Shown piece after piece: positions 28,146 to 35,781 of a DNA stretch of 64,000 nt. Source of the stretch: Ogataea parapolymorpha DL-1 (Eukaryota > Ascomycota > Pichiomycetes > Pichiales > Pichiaceae); assembly GCF_000187245.1 (NCBI RefSeq), contig NC_027863.1:62001-126000 (forward strand), given 5' to 3'. Position 1 is the stretch's first letter; each line of letters opens with the position of its first letter. Made by a program: the position numbers and the translations under genes. Below the pieces are notes generated by a model. That model made no database searches and was not told the DNA's origin. It worked only from the letters and a program-made list of their open reading frames with translations.

Positions 28146-29097
28146 ATGTCGTCGTTAGAACAATCATTGGATGCCATCATTGCTTCGAGCAAAAAGCCGG
28201 CTCTCAAGAAAAAGCCTTTCAAAGGCACAAAGAAGACTGTCAAGCCTACCAAAGTTGGTAAGGCCGCTGCTGGCAAAAATGCCAAAAAACCTATCGTTCT
28301 CTCCAAGCCTGCGCCAGCTCCGGCCAGTGCTGTTGACTACGCGTCGAAGGTCGTTGTCTATGGATTACCTAAAGACATCAAAAACGATGCTGTCAAGGTA
28401 TGTTGAGACACAGGGATAGACAAAAACGCGAAGATGATGACGAAGTTGAAGCTTATTAATGGAAGAATCTGGGCTGTCGGGCCCCGGGGATTCGCAGTTG
28501 CAAACTGATACTGATCGGGGTAGCTTAAAGGGCTACCATGACTATATTTGTTGAAACGTTCTGATTGTTCTAACGACGAACCGATCACCCTCTTCTCTGC
28601 ATGCTGCCATGTCCAAGCTTCACTGTTCATCAGTAACAACCCTTCCGCTATGCCGTCCCATAGAGTCGCTTGTTTACTAACGAATTTAGGAATTTTTCCA
28701 ATCGCAAATCGGTGGTGTCAAGACCGTTTCGCTCTCCTACAATGAGAAAGGTCAGTCTAAAGGTATTGCTACTGTAATCTTCCAGAAATCAAAGCAGGCC
28801 CAAAAGGCTGTTGAATCTTACAACGGAGCCCCCATCGATGGAGGAAAGACCACATTGAGACTTGAGCTTATTGTTGACCCAGCCATGAAACCTCTCGCCT
28901 CTAGGATCGTTCCGAACCAGGCTGTTGCTCCAGCTTTATCCGGGAAGGTGGCTTCGCGTAAGGCCGCACCAAAGAAGGCTAAGCCTGTTCAAAAGAAGGT
29001 CAAGCCAGCTAAAAAGGCTGCTCCAAAGAAGAAGAAGACTGTCGAGGAGCTGGACCAAGAGATGGCTGACTATTTCTCCTCCAACGACAAACAGTAG
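28146..29097 (+). CDS. YRA1: mRNA export adaptor Yra1 (REF/ALY family), two exons
   Basis: Exons 28146-28397 and 28690-29097 give 219 aa (yeast Yra1 is 226). Exon 1 opens with the Sub2-binding box SLEQSLDAII and a Lys-rich segment, then starts the RRM (KVVVYGLPKDI, RNP2). Exon 2 continues the RRM (QSKGIATVIF, RNP1), then an Ala/Lys-rich region, and ends with the second Sub2/UBM helix EELDQEMADYF. Yra1 couples TREX to Mex67 for mRNA export from the nucleus. The intron falls inside the RRM, and reading into it hits TGA two codons after the exon (GTA TGT TGA). Saccharomyces YRA1 has an autoregulatory intron at a comparable place. Confidence 0.95.
28398..28689 (+). other. YRA1: YRA1 intron (292 nt)
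   Basis: 5' splice site GTATGT at 28398, branch site TACTAAC at 28675-28681, 3' splice site TTTAG ending 28689, nine nucleotides after the branch A. Joining the exons keeps the frame and restores a full RRM. It is 5-9 times longer than the other introns in the window and contains two possible hairpins: GGTAGC/GCTACC at 28519-28537 and a GC-rich paired region at 28465-28493. Confidence 0.93.
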
Positions 29098-29137
29098 TTC
29101 AAGATGTATATTATATTTTATATTTACAGAATTTGTA

Positions 29138-29449
29138 TTAATCACTTCCACGCCCCCACCATGCTAGCTTGTCGCCGTGCTTTCTACTCATGTAACTGTT
29201 TCCTGCTCCTTCAAACTCGCTCTTTCTTTTGTACTTTTCGTCGTCCGGATTTCTCTCGGGAAATCCAGGTTTAACGTCCGCAATTTGCTTTTTCTGCGTT
29301 GAGTCAAACGACGAGGTTTCCTTGATGTATTGTTGTTTTCGGCGAATGGTGACCTTCGATTTGACATACGCTGCCGTTCCGATCGCAAGCACAGACAAGA
29401 ACAAAGTCTGTTTCCAAAATTGCCTAAGCGAAGGAAGCGTTGACGACAT
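29138..29449 (-). CDS. Small single-pass membrane protein, probably mitochondrial
   Basis: 103 aa. A short N-terminal segment is followed by one hydrophobic helix (about residues 14-29, QTLFLSVLAIGTAAYV) and a basic stretch (KSKVTIRRKQQY), then a hydrophilic tail with a compact motif FPERNPDDEKYKRKSEFEGAGNSY near residues 63-86 that looks conserved rather than random. This N-anchor/C-tail layout is common among small inner-mitochondrial-membrane proteins. I do not recognise a named family. It is divergent from ANT1 over 119 bp that contain a TTACCCG site. Confidence 0.7.
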   Translation of the reverse strand: MSSTLPSLRQFWKQTLFLSVLAIGTAAYVKSKVTIRRKQQYIKETSSFDSTQKKQIADVKPGFPERNPDDEKYKRKSEFEGAGNSYMSRKHGDKLAWWGRGSD

Positions 29450-29495
29450 GATGAATTTAAATTATTTTTTAAATCCCGAAACGGAAATATAATTG

Positions 29496-29502
29496 TTACC
29501 CG
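29496..29502 (+). promoter_or_regulatory. Reb1-like TTACCCG site in a divergent promoter
   Basis: TTACCCG lies 67 bp before the ANT1 start and 47 bp before the start of the opposite small membrane-protein gene. It is the second of four TTACCCG sites in the window. Confidence 0.45.
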
Positions 29503-29568
29503 ATCCTTGGTATAGCCTATCTGAAGAAGCAAACTAGAATTTACTCTTCCTTCTTCTTTATACTACCA

Positions 29569-30597
29569 ATGTCGAAGGAAGTTGATAGTTTAGCTCACGG
29601 GGTGGCAGGTGGACTGGGAGGCCTGATTTCTATGGCCCTGACTTATCCACTAGTCACTCTTTCCACCAAAGCACAGGCCTCGAAAAAGAAGAATGAGGAC
29701 ACTAGGATAACAGCTGAGGCGATAAAGAATCTTTACAATGGCTTGGAGAGTGCACTGGTTGGAATCACTGCGACAAATTTTGTTTACTATTACTTCTACG
29801 AGTTGACCGGGTCCGCTCTCAGAAAAGATAAGGGTACCCCCACGACACTCAAAAGAGGACTGACCGCATCCCAAAGTATCTTAGCCGGACTAGTAGCCGG
29901 TGTTGTTTCCAGAGTTGTTACGAACCCAATTTGGATCGCAAATACTAGACTGACCGTCCTGAAAAGATCTTCCAGAAAAAGTGCCCCAAAAAACACTATC
30001 CAGGTTATCTTATCAATTGTGAGAAACGAAGGCTGGAAAAACCTATTCAGTGGCCTGGTGCCGGCGCTATTTTTGGTCCTGAATCCAATCATCCAGTACA
30101 CGATTTTTGAGCAGCTCAAGACGCTTATAGTTACCAAACGCAGACGCGCACTCAGTTCTGTCGACGCACTGATACTAGGGGCCTTCGGAAAGCTGATCGC
30201 TACCATCGTCACCTACCCTTACATAACGGTCAGGTCTCGGATGCATTTGCACAGTGTCCGAGACTCACATTCGGCTCCTGCTACGTCAAGCTCGGAAACA
30301 ACCGCGGCAGACTCTGTTCAGTCGCTTCCCGATGACATTGAGTCCTCGGCCCAACTTCACGATCTTGAGAAGCCTAAAAAGGCACCAGGAATGCTTTCCA
30401 TCATGCTGGATATAGCAAAGAATGAGGGAGTTTTGAACCTCTATAACGGACTAAGCCTGAAATTGCTACAAAGTATTCTAAGTGCGGCATTCCTGTTCTA
30501 TTTTAAAGAAGAGCTCGTCCAAAAAACCGACCTAGTGATTCGGAAAGCTAAACGTGTCAAACAAAATCCCTTGCCTGCAAAAGATCTCGTTATCTAG
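29569..30597 (+). CDS. ANT1: Peroxisomal adenine nucleotide carrier (PMP47/Ant1 type)
   Basis: 342 aa, mitochondrial-carrier fold with three repeats. The repeat signatures are those of the PMP47/Ant1 branch: TYPLVTLSTKAQ, TNPIWIANTRL and TYPYITVRSRM. The family imports ATP into peroxisomes in exchange for AMP, which powers activation of fatty acids; Candida boidinii PMP47 is the classical member. A basic loop KRRRALSS (about residues 190-197) corresponds to the peroxisomal targeting loop described for PMP47. A Ser/Thr/Asp-rich insert separates the last repeat halves. Its stop codon is directly adjacent (0 bp) to that of the converging ORT1 gene. Confidence 0.93.
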   Translation: MSKEVDSLAHGVAGGLGGLISMALTYPLVTLSTKAQASKKKNEDTRITAEAIKNLYNGLESALVGITATNFVYYYFYELTGSALRKDKGTPTTLKRGLTASQSILAGLVAGVVSRVVTNPIWIANTRLTVLKRSSRKSAPKNTIQVILSIVRNEGWKNLFSGLVPALFLVLNPIIQYTIFEQLKTLIVTKRRRALSSVDALILGAFGKLIATIVTYPYITVRSRMHLHSVRDSHSAPATSSSETTAADSVQSLPDDIESSAQLHDLEKPKKAPGMLSIMLDIAKNEGVLNLYNGLSLKLLQSILSAAFLFYFKEELVQKTDLVIRKAKRVKQNPLPAKDLVI

Positions 30598-31485
30598 TTA
30601 ATTCCAGAGCTTTTTGAGCTGTTCATAGGAGTAAAACATAGCCGCGCTTGCGGGTATCGTCTTGATCAGGGTGATGCCGAGACCTGAGTAGAATCCTCGA
30701 ATTCCGTGCGCCAGATATATCTTCTTGAGCACCCCTAGTATGTTTTTCTGTGTCTCACTCGTCTGTATAACGTTCTTCACTGTGTCTGCAGGAAACAATG
30801 AAGCATTGTATCCAATCCCAGCCATGGCTCCAGCAATGAGTAGCTCATGTGCTTTGTACTCGTAATCTGGGCCTTTGTCGCCCTTAAAGCGATCTAGAGT
30901 GTATTCATAGCACCCAAACCACGCTGCAGTCCCTCCAGCTTCCCGCACCATTGTTGTTGTCTGGCCTTTCCAGAGTCCAAGTAAACCTTCCTGCTTCAAA
31001 ACAGTCCTGATCACGTGACCGAGCGACGTGTAGTTAGCCTGGCCAACTTTGAGGTTATCGACCTGCAACTGGCACTTGACGAGCTCCACAGGCGTTAGTA
31101 TAAAACTCGTGGTAATACCGCTGAAACAGCCACACAGAAGACGTTGTCCAAATGGTATTTCTGTGTTGATCCGGTTGCCTTGCGATATGTTGATCAGATC
31201 CTGGGCTATTTTGTAGCTGAAAAAAAGTGAGCTCGCCTCCAGCGACGCTCCAATCATCGGTGACGGTAGACCTTTCCAAAACCCCTTGTAGATGCCCTCA
31301 TTTTTGTATGTTTTCGTGATGCAGTCTAAAGTCGATGTGAAGAGAGGTTCGGTGAGAGATTTGGAGTACTGGAGTCTCACCTTGACTGTGTCAAACGGGA
31401 ACTCTATTATTTTTCCTATGGCACCCGAAACAGAGCCCACGACGATCTCGCGCAGCGAGTCATTCAGGAGCGACTCCTCTGACAT
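30598..31485 (-). CDS. ORT1: Mitochondrial ornithine carrier (Ort1/Arg11 type)
   Basis: 295 aa with three carrier signatures: EFPFDTVKVRLQ, LTPVELVKCQLQ and LFPADTVKNVIQT. The first-repeat context (GAIGKIIEFPFDTVKVRLQ) and KGFWKGLPSPMIGASLEASSLF are typical of Ort1, which exports ornithine from the matrix for arginine synthesis in exchange for protons or other basic amino acids. The assignment within basic-amino-acid and carnitine-like carriers rests on these patterns. Convergent with ANT1 with no intervening base, divergent from RPP2. Confidence 0.85.
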   Translation of the reverse strand: MSEESLLNDSLREIVVGSVSGAIGKIIEFPFDTVKVRLQYSKSLTEPLFTSTLDCITKTYKNEGIYKGFWKGLPSPMIGASLEASSLFFSYKIAQDLINISQGNRINTEIPFGQRLLCGCFSGITTSFILTPVELVKCQLQVDNLKVGQANYTSLGHVIRTVLKQEGLLGLWKGQTTTMVREAGGTAAWFGCYEYTLDRFKGDKGPDYEYKAHELLIAGAMAGIGYNASLFPADTVKNVIQTSETQKNILGVLKKIYLAHGIRGFYSGLGITLIKTIPASAAMFYSYEQLKKLWN

Positions 31486-31516
31486 TAGATCTAAAGATTA
31501 ATCTTTAAAACAGCGT

Positions 31517-31526
31517 ATCACGTGAT
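31517..31526. promoter_or_regulatory. Palindromic E-box ATCACGTGAT between ORT1 and RPP2
   Basis: A perfect 10-bp palindrome with a CACGTG core, 125 bp upstream of the ribosomal protein P2 start and 32 bp upstream of the ORT1 start. It matches the Cbf1-type consensus RTCACGTG. Cbf1 sites near ribosomal-protein genes are known in non-Saccharomyces yeasts; binding here is inferred. Confidence 0.45.
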
Positions 31527-31650
31527 GTTGACGAAATTTTTTGTACCCTATATCAAAATTTTTCACAAAAAATATATTTCTTCACAGAACTAATCAAAGG
31601 ATAGTCTGCTGAAACAGCTTAAACGTGATTATTCTACAGTTCCAGAGAAA

Positions 31651-31980
31651 ATGAAGTACTTAGCCGCATACCTTTTGTTGCAACAAGGTGGTAACGCCTC
31701 TCCATCTGCCGCTGATATCACTGCTCTGCTCGAGTCGGTTGGTGCTGAGATTGAGCAAGAAAAGCTCAACTTGTTGCTCTCCTCTCTTGAAGGAAAGTCT
31801 GTCGAGGAGTTGATTGCCGAGGGTGCTACCAAGCTTGCTTCCATCCCAGCTGGTGGTGCTGCTCCAGCTGCTGCTGGCGCTGCTGCCTCCGGTGCTGCTG
31901 CTGAGGAGGCTGCTGCCGAGGAGGAAGAGGCTGCTGAGGAGGAAGAAGACGACGACATGGGTTTCGGTTTGTTCGATTAG
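31651..31980 (+). CDS. RPP2: 60S acidic ribosomal protein P2
   Basis: 109 aa. The N-terminal dimerisation domain ([24 protein letters not shown], then [20 protein letters not shown]) is P2-type rather than P1. An Ala/Gly hinge is followed by the acidic tail and the invariant C-terminus [10 protein letters not shown], which recruits elongation factors and is the handle for the ribosomal stalk. CTG codons occur at hydrophobic positions (for example in ALLES), consistent with standard Leu decoding. Which of the P2A/P2B forms it is cannot be told. Promoter carries the E-box at 31517. Confidence 0.96.
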   Translation: MKYLAAYLLLQQGGNASPSAADITALLESVGAEIEQEKLNLLLSSLEGKSVEELIAEGATKLASIPAGGAAPAAAGAAASGAAAEEAAAEEEEAAEEEEDDDMGFGLFD

Positions 31981-32040
31981 TGTATAAATCAAGCGATGTC
32001 AGTTTAATTCTATTAACGAAGCGTAGAGGCCTTTGAATAT

Positions 32041-32799
32041 TCAGTTCAGGTCTACATGGAGTTTTTTTCTTAGCTGGGCCGCGAATTCTGGGTCCTGCAA
32101 TCTTTCATTTATCATTGCAAGCTGAATTCGTGTTTGCGAGACCTCATTGACCAGCTGGTCGTTGGTGTTAAGCACAAGATTCTTCTGTAGGGTGGAATCA
32201 GGGTCCTCTGTGGAATCCGTCATTTCACTCAGGAGCTTTCTTGTTTTCTCGTAGTACTTTTTTTTGTCCTGCAACCTGAGCAATCTGGCTCGATTATCTG
32301 CCAGCTTTGACCGAAGCTCATCGTAGCGCGCTAGAAGTTCATCATTTTGTGCAGTGAGATTGTCTGGATCTGGTAGTTCGTCAATCATTCCTAAGATCTC
32401 CTCCTGCTTGATTCTCATCATCCCGTTCATATCAATATTATTTGATCCGCGGTCGTCTTCGTAGTTTCCATTGACGTCCACCACGGTATCCGATCCGAAA
32501 TTCATCAGAATCTCGTTCAATGCAAGCAGTTTTTGCTTGCGCTGCAGATCGAGCGCGTGCTCGTTGTTCAGAACCTGCTGAATGATCTGCACTATACTCT
32601 GGCGATGAAAAAACTGTCCATATCGCTTGTTTAGGTATCTGTTTGTGGAATTTATGATCCGCACAATTTGGGTTTTCGAGACCGCTTCGCTTTCTACTTG
32701 CTCCACAAACCGCTGCACGTCCTTGTCAAAAACTAGGGGCTTGCTGACTACCTTTGTCTGGTGATTTAAAACCTTTTTGAGCTCCTCGTAGGTCACCAT
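32041..32799 (-). CDS. Probable inner-kinetochore subunit, Nkp1/Fta4 family
   Basis: 252 aa, mostly helical with predicted coiled coil from about residue 145 to 240 (NDELLARYDELRSKLADNRARLLRLQDKKK is part of it). The N-terminal third (HQTKVVSKPLVFDKDV, then INSTNRYLNKRYGQFFHRQSIVQIIQQV) fits the Fta4/Nkp1 pattern of a short 'Q-LS-PL' start and a 'N..L..H....S.QA..H...Q' helix. Yeast Nkp1 is 238 aa and part of the COMA-associated centromere complex. The match is from remembered family patterns, so it is provisional; a generic coiled-coil protein is the alternative. Confidence 0.5.
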   Translation of the reverse strand: MVTYEELKKVLNHQTKVVSKPLVFDKDVQRFVEQVESEAVSKTQIVRIINSTNRYLNKRYGQFFHRQSIVQIIQQVLNNEHALDLQRKQKLLALNEILMNFGSDTVVDVNGNYEDDRGSNNIDMNGMMRIKQEEILGMIDELPDPDNLTAQNDELLARYDELRSKLADNRARLLRLQDKKKYYEKTRKLLSEMTDSTEDPDSTLQKNLVLNTNDQLVNEVSQTRIQLAMINERLQDPEFAAQLRKKLHVDLN

Positions 32800-32991
32800 A
32801 CGCGTATGAATTTATTTACAGTAATTTTGGGAGCAGCAGATTTTGAGGAGTAAATAAAATTGCCTACAATTTAACCAGAGCGTGATCCAAAATCCATTGT
32901 TGGCTTCGGACTACTGCTACTTTCTTACTGTACGTTACTGATTGGTTTTTTGATCTCTAATCTAGACCCACTATGAAATTATAATATTCAG

Positions 32992-33276
32992 TTAATTGAA
33001 TTCGAAACGATCGGAATCAAAGGAGACATCGAATAAGTCACACACTTTCTCCTCTGTCTTTCTCCACCCCAACAGTCCCCATAACCAGCAGATCCAGCCA
33101 GAGGAGTCAGTTTCATCAATGACGAACACGTTGTCATATTCCGTATCTTGCTGAGTAGCAAAACTCGACTTTAGTCTGACTTTGCGGTTCACAGGCATTT
33201 CATCGGCAAGCTTGATTGTGCGATCAACGGTGGTGTACGTGGCAATAGAAGCGATACTTGGTTTGCGAAAAAACAT
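32992..33276 (-). CDS. Small Trp-rich hypothetical protein
   Basis: 94 aa. The N-terminal half is basic (FFRKPS..., NRKVRLKSSF), followed by an acidic turn (DTEYDNVFVIDETDSS) and a short aromatic hydrophobic segment GWICWLWGLLGW (about residues 60-71), ending in an acidic tail (DLFDVSFDSDRFEF). The segment is too short for a normal transmembrane helix; it could be an amphipathic membrane hairpin. It sits alone between an Nkp1-like gene and UTP14. No family recognised. Length and codon usage look gene-like but the evidence is limited. Confidence 0.5.
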   Translation of the reverse strand: MFFRKPSIASIATYTTVDRTIKLADEMPVNRKVRLKSSFATQQDTEYDNVFVIDETDSSGWICWLWGLLGWRKTEEKVCDLFDVSFDSDRFEFN

Positions 33277-33341
33277 AACGTTTAAAATGTCCCTGATTTT
33301 CTCTTATGTTACATTAAATATGATGGATCACCAAACCAAGA

Positions 33342-35672
33342 CTACTCCTTTTTCATCGGTGCAATCACACTTCCGTGTTTGGCAATGACCTTTGGCATGG
33401 TGAGCTTTTGGTGGATTTCACGACTCGTCCACTCCTGTCCAATGGGCTGTCTCAGGGACCGTTCGTACTGCTCCATAGTTTCAAATGGATAAGGAACAGA
33501 GCCTGCCTGGTATTTGGCATTTTTCTTGTTGACACGCTCATTCACAATCACTCCCTTCTTGTTCTTGTCCTTCCGCTTATCAGATGGCACAACGCCGTTG
33601 ATGGTCTTCACAATCTTCTTCTTTTTCTTGGAGTTACCTCCGGCCCAGTCGCCCCAACCAGGCAAGGTCAAATCGATTTCTTTGTCTCCTTCCAACTCCT
33701 CGACTTCACGCTTCTCCTGCTCGAACTCAGTGACAACGTCGTCTCCAGCAAAAGCCTGTTTGATCAAGTCTTTCTGTTGAAACACGTGAATGTCCTGCTC
33801 TCTGTCTCCTTCGCCTTCGTGCTCGTCGTCTAGAGTATCACCGATCGTGATCTCCACATCCATCTCGGCCTCCTTGCGCGTCCGCTTCTTGATTTTTGCA
33901 GCGCTTTTTTGAACACGCGAAGAGTCGGCGTCGACAACCCGCACTTTTTGGCCTCTTTTAGGCTCTGCTTCCGCCAGCCATGGATTGGTTTCCTCGAGTT
34001 TCTGGTTTTGTTTTGGTGTGTTCTTAGCCTTGAGCCTATTCTCTAGACTTTTTTCCTGATCTTCGGCAGCATCCCTTTTGGCTTTCTGTTCCACGATTTT
34101 CCACTGCTCTGTAGCTGCCGCAGCTCCAGGGGTGTACACTCTTCTTCCGGCATTTTTCACCACGTTTGCCACCTGCTCCTCATCGCTCTCGTCTCCATAC
34201 TGCAATTCAGCAGCCAATCGTTGGTTTTCCATCCTCTCGCGCTCCTCCGCCCGCTTCATGAAGTCCATAGCCATGAGGCCTTTGCCCAGCTTCGACCGCT
34301 CGGTATCGTCGTCCACCTGTTCAGCAGCAATCTCCGCAACGTCTCGCTCATCAGTCTCGCTCTCGCCTTCACCTAATCCCAATTGTTTCTGGCGCAGTTT
34401 CTCTCCCTGGCGCAGCATCTCTTCCAGCTCATCTCGACTCTCTTTATCCTTAGACATTCCGCTCTTGATCATGCTCTTGGCCCACTCTGAGGTGTTTTTG
34501 TGCTTAAGAGACATCCGCTCTGCTGCTCTCTTGTAGTCGGCGTCCTCATCTTCCACATCGGAACCTTCAACGAGCTCCTTGTTGCGCTGCTTTTCTTTTC
34601 TAAGCTTCTGTCGATATGTTTTAGATTTGATTTTTTTCAACCGTTTCGCATCTTTTTGACCTCGATACATTAGCTCCCTCATCAGCCGAAGCTCCCTTGT
34701 CCTCTTGGCCATCTCTTCTTTCGAAAGCTTAGCGGTCTCGATGTTCTCAAACAAGTCCTCTGCCTTTTTGCTCTCAATGGTGGACTGCTCCAACAGTCCA
34801 TCCAACTTCTTATCTAGACTCGTCAGAGGAACCTCAGCAGGCTGGAACGAAGACGTTTGGTTGTGCTGGACGCCGTCTTTGGCCGGAAACTTGAGCACTT
34901 CTGCTCGTCTGTTGGCTTGAATGCTGTCTGTCCATTTTTCGACCTCTTCTTTTTGAATCTCGTAAGCTGCACGCCTCTCATGCCTTTTTTGGATACTCTG
35001 CGGAAGAGGAACTGCCAATGGCTCAGGAGCAGAGCTTTCATTTAAAAGCAAAGGCTTCTCGGTTTCTATGTCGCCCATCATCTCAGCGAGACTGAGCTTC
35101 TGGCCGGTCGCAGGCACACGAAATGCATTTTCTTCTGTCTTGTCGTTGATGAGTGTCTTATGGGCCTTGGAACTGTCCTTGGACCGCAGCTGGCTCTTCA
35201 CGGTGGATAATTCGTTCTCTTCGTCCTCTAAATCGTCAAAAACGTCTTCTTCCTCGCTGTCCTCGCTCTCTTCGCTGCTGCTCTCATCAGACACTAGATT
35301 ATCATCTAAAACAAGCTCTTTTCCTCCGGATCGTTTCAACTCTTCGTCGTCTCGAGCCCAAACTTCCGAAAGCGGAATCAACTCGCTCTCGTCTATACTG
35401 TCGTAGCCTTCATCAGCCTCACCCTTGTCACGAATAGTTTGCGAAAACTTGGAGTTCAAAACGTCGTAGTCGTCTTCTGAGTCCAGCGCGTCATCAGAGT
35501 CTAGCTCTTCATCCTCAAAATCCTTCCCGTCAACGGTCAAAATTCCTGACTTGAACTTCTGATTATCTCCCTCAGACTCGCTTCCAATATCGGAGGAGCT
35601 GTTTTGCTCTGCTTCGGCAATTTCCAGAGCATTTAACGCTCTATTCTTTACTTTGCCGCCCTTTTTCGCCAT
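33342..35672 (-). CDS. UTP14: Small-subunit processome component Utp14
   Basis: 776 aa. Long acidic/Ser-rich N-terminus, then the Utp14 core of basic helices (RELRLMRELMYRGQKDAKRLKKIKSKTYRQK, about residues 330-360 in part) and C-terminal conserved LTLPGWGDWAGG (about residues 662-675) plus the final QEWTSREIHQKLTMPKV region. Utp14 activates the DEAH helicase Dhr1 and is needed for 18S rRNA maturation in the nucleolus. The start codon is preceded by an A/T-rich box (35707-35720) shared with MAK21. Divergent from the cystathionine gamma-synthase-like gene. Confidence 0.96.
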   Translation of the reverse strand: MAKKGGKVKNRALNALEIAEAEQNSSSDIGSESEGDNQKFKSGILTVDGKDFEDEELDSDDALDSEDDYDVLNSKFSQTIRDKGEADEGYDSIDESELIPLSEVWARDDEELKRSGGKELVLDDNLVSDESSSEESEDSEEEDVFDDLEDEENELSTVKSQLRSKDSSKAHKTLINDKTEENAFRVPATGQKLSLAEMMGDIETEKPLLLNESSAPEPLAVPLPQSIQKRHERRAAYEIQKEEVEKWTDSIQANRRAEVLKFPAKDGVQHNQTSSFQPAEVPLTSLDKKLDGLLEQSTIESKKAEDLFENIETAKLSKEEMAKRTRELRLMRELMYRGQKDAKRLKKIKSKTYRQKLRKEKQRNKELVEGSDVEDEDADYKRAAERMSLKHKNTSEWAKSMIKSGMSKDKESRDELEEMLRQGEKLRQKQLGLGEGESETDERDVAEIAAEQVDDDTERSKLGKGLMAMDFMKRAEERERMENQRLAAELQYGDESDEEQVANVVKNAGRRVYTPGAAAATEQWKIVEQKAKRDAAEDQEKSLENRLKAKNTPKQNQKLEETNPWLAEAEPKRGQKVRVVDADSSRVQKSAAKIKKRTRKEAEMDVEITIGDTLDDEHEGEGDREQDIHVFQQKDLIKQAFAGDDVVTEFEQEKREVEELEGDKEIDLTLPGWGDWAGGNSKKKKKIVKTINGVVPSDKRKDKNKKGVIVNERVNKKNAKYQAGSVPYPFETMEQYERSLRQPIGQEWTSREIHQKLTMPKVIAKHGSVIAPMKKE

Positions 35673-35706
35673 GCTCGTGAGCTCTAAATTTTTTTTTTAA
35701 TTTTCT

Positions 35707-35720
35707 TGAAATATTTTTTT
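35707..35720 (-). promoter_or_regulatory. TGAAATATTTTTTT box upstream of UTP14
   Basis: The 14-mer is identical to the one at 23917-23930 before MAK21 and lies 35-48 bp before the UTP14 start. Both genes are on the minus strand and make ribosome-assembly factors. A shorter version lies before UBA4. Confidence 0.35.
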
Positions 35721-35781
35721 TTTCTGGCGGTGTAGTTGTCAAACGAGATCCCTAAATGTAAATTGCTTAATATCTTAAAAT

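Noticed and set aside
31010..31020. Other CACGTG sites, e.g. in ORT1, UBA4, UTP14 and BIM1
   Set aside because: They fall in coding DNA at a number expected by chance; only the promoter palindrome at 31517 was kept.
33375..35437. Several plus-strand frames of 70-150 codons
   Set aside because: Shadows of UTP14, caused by its acidic and basic runs.
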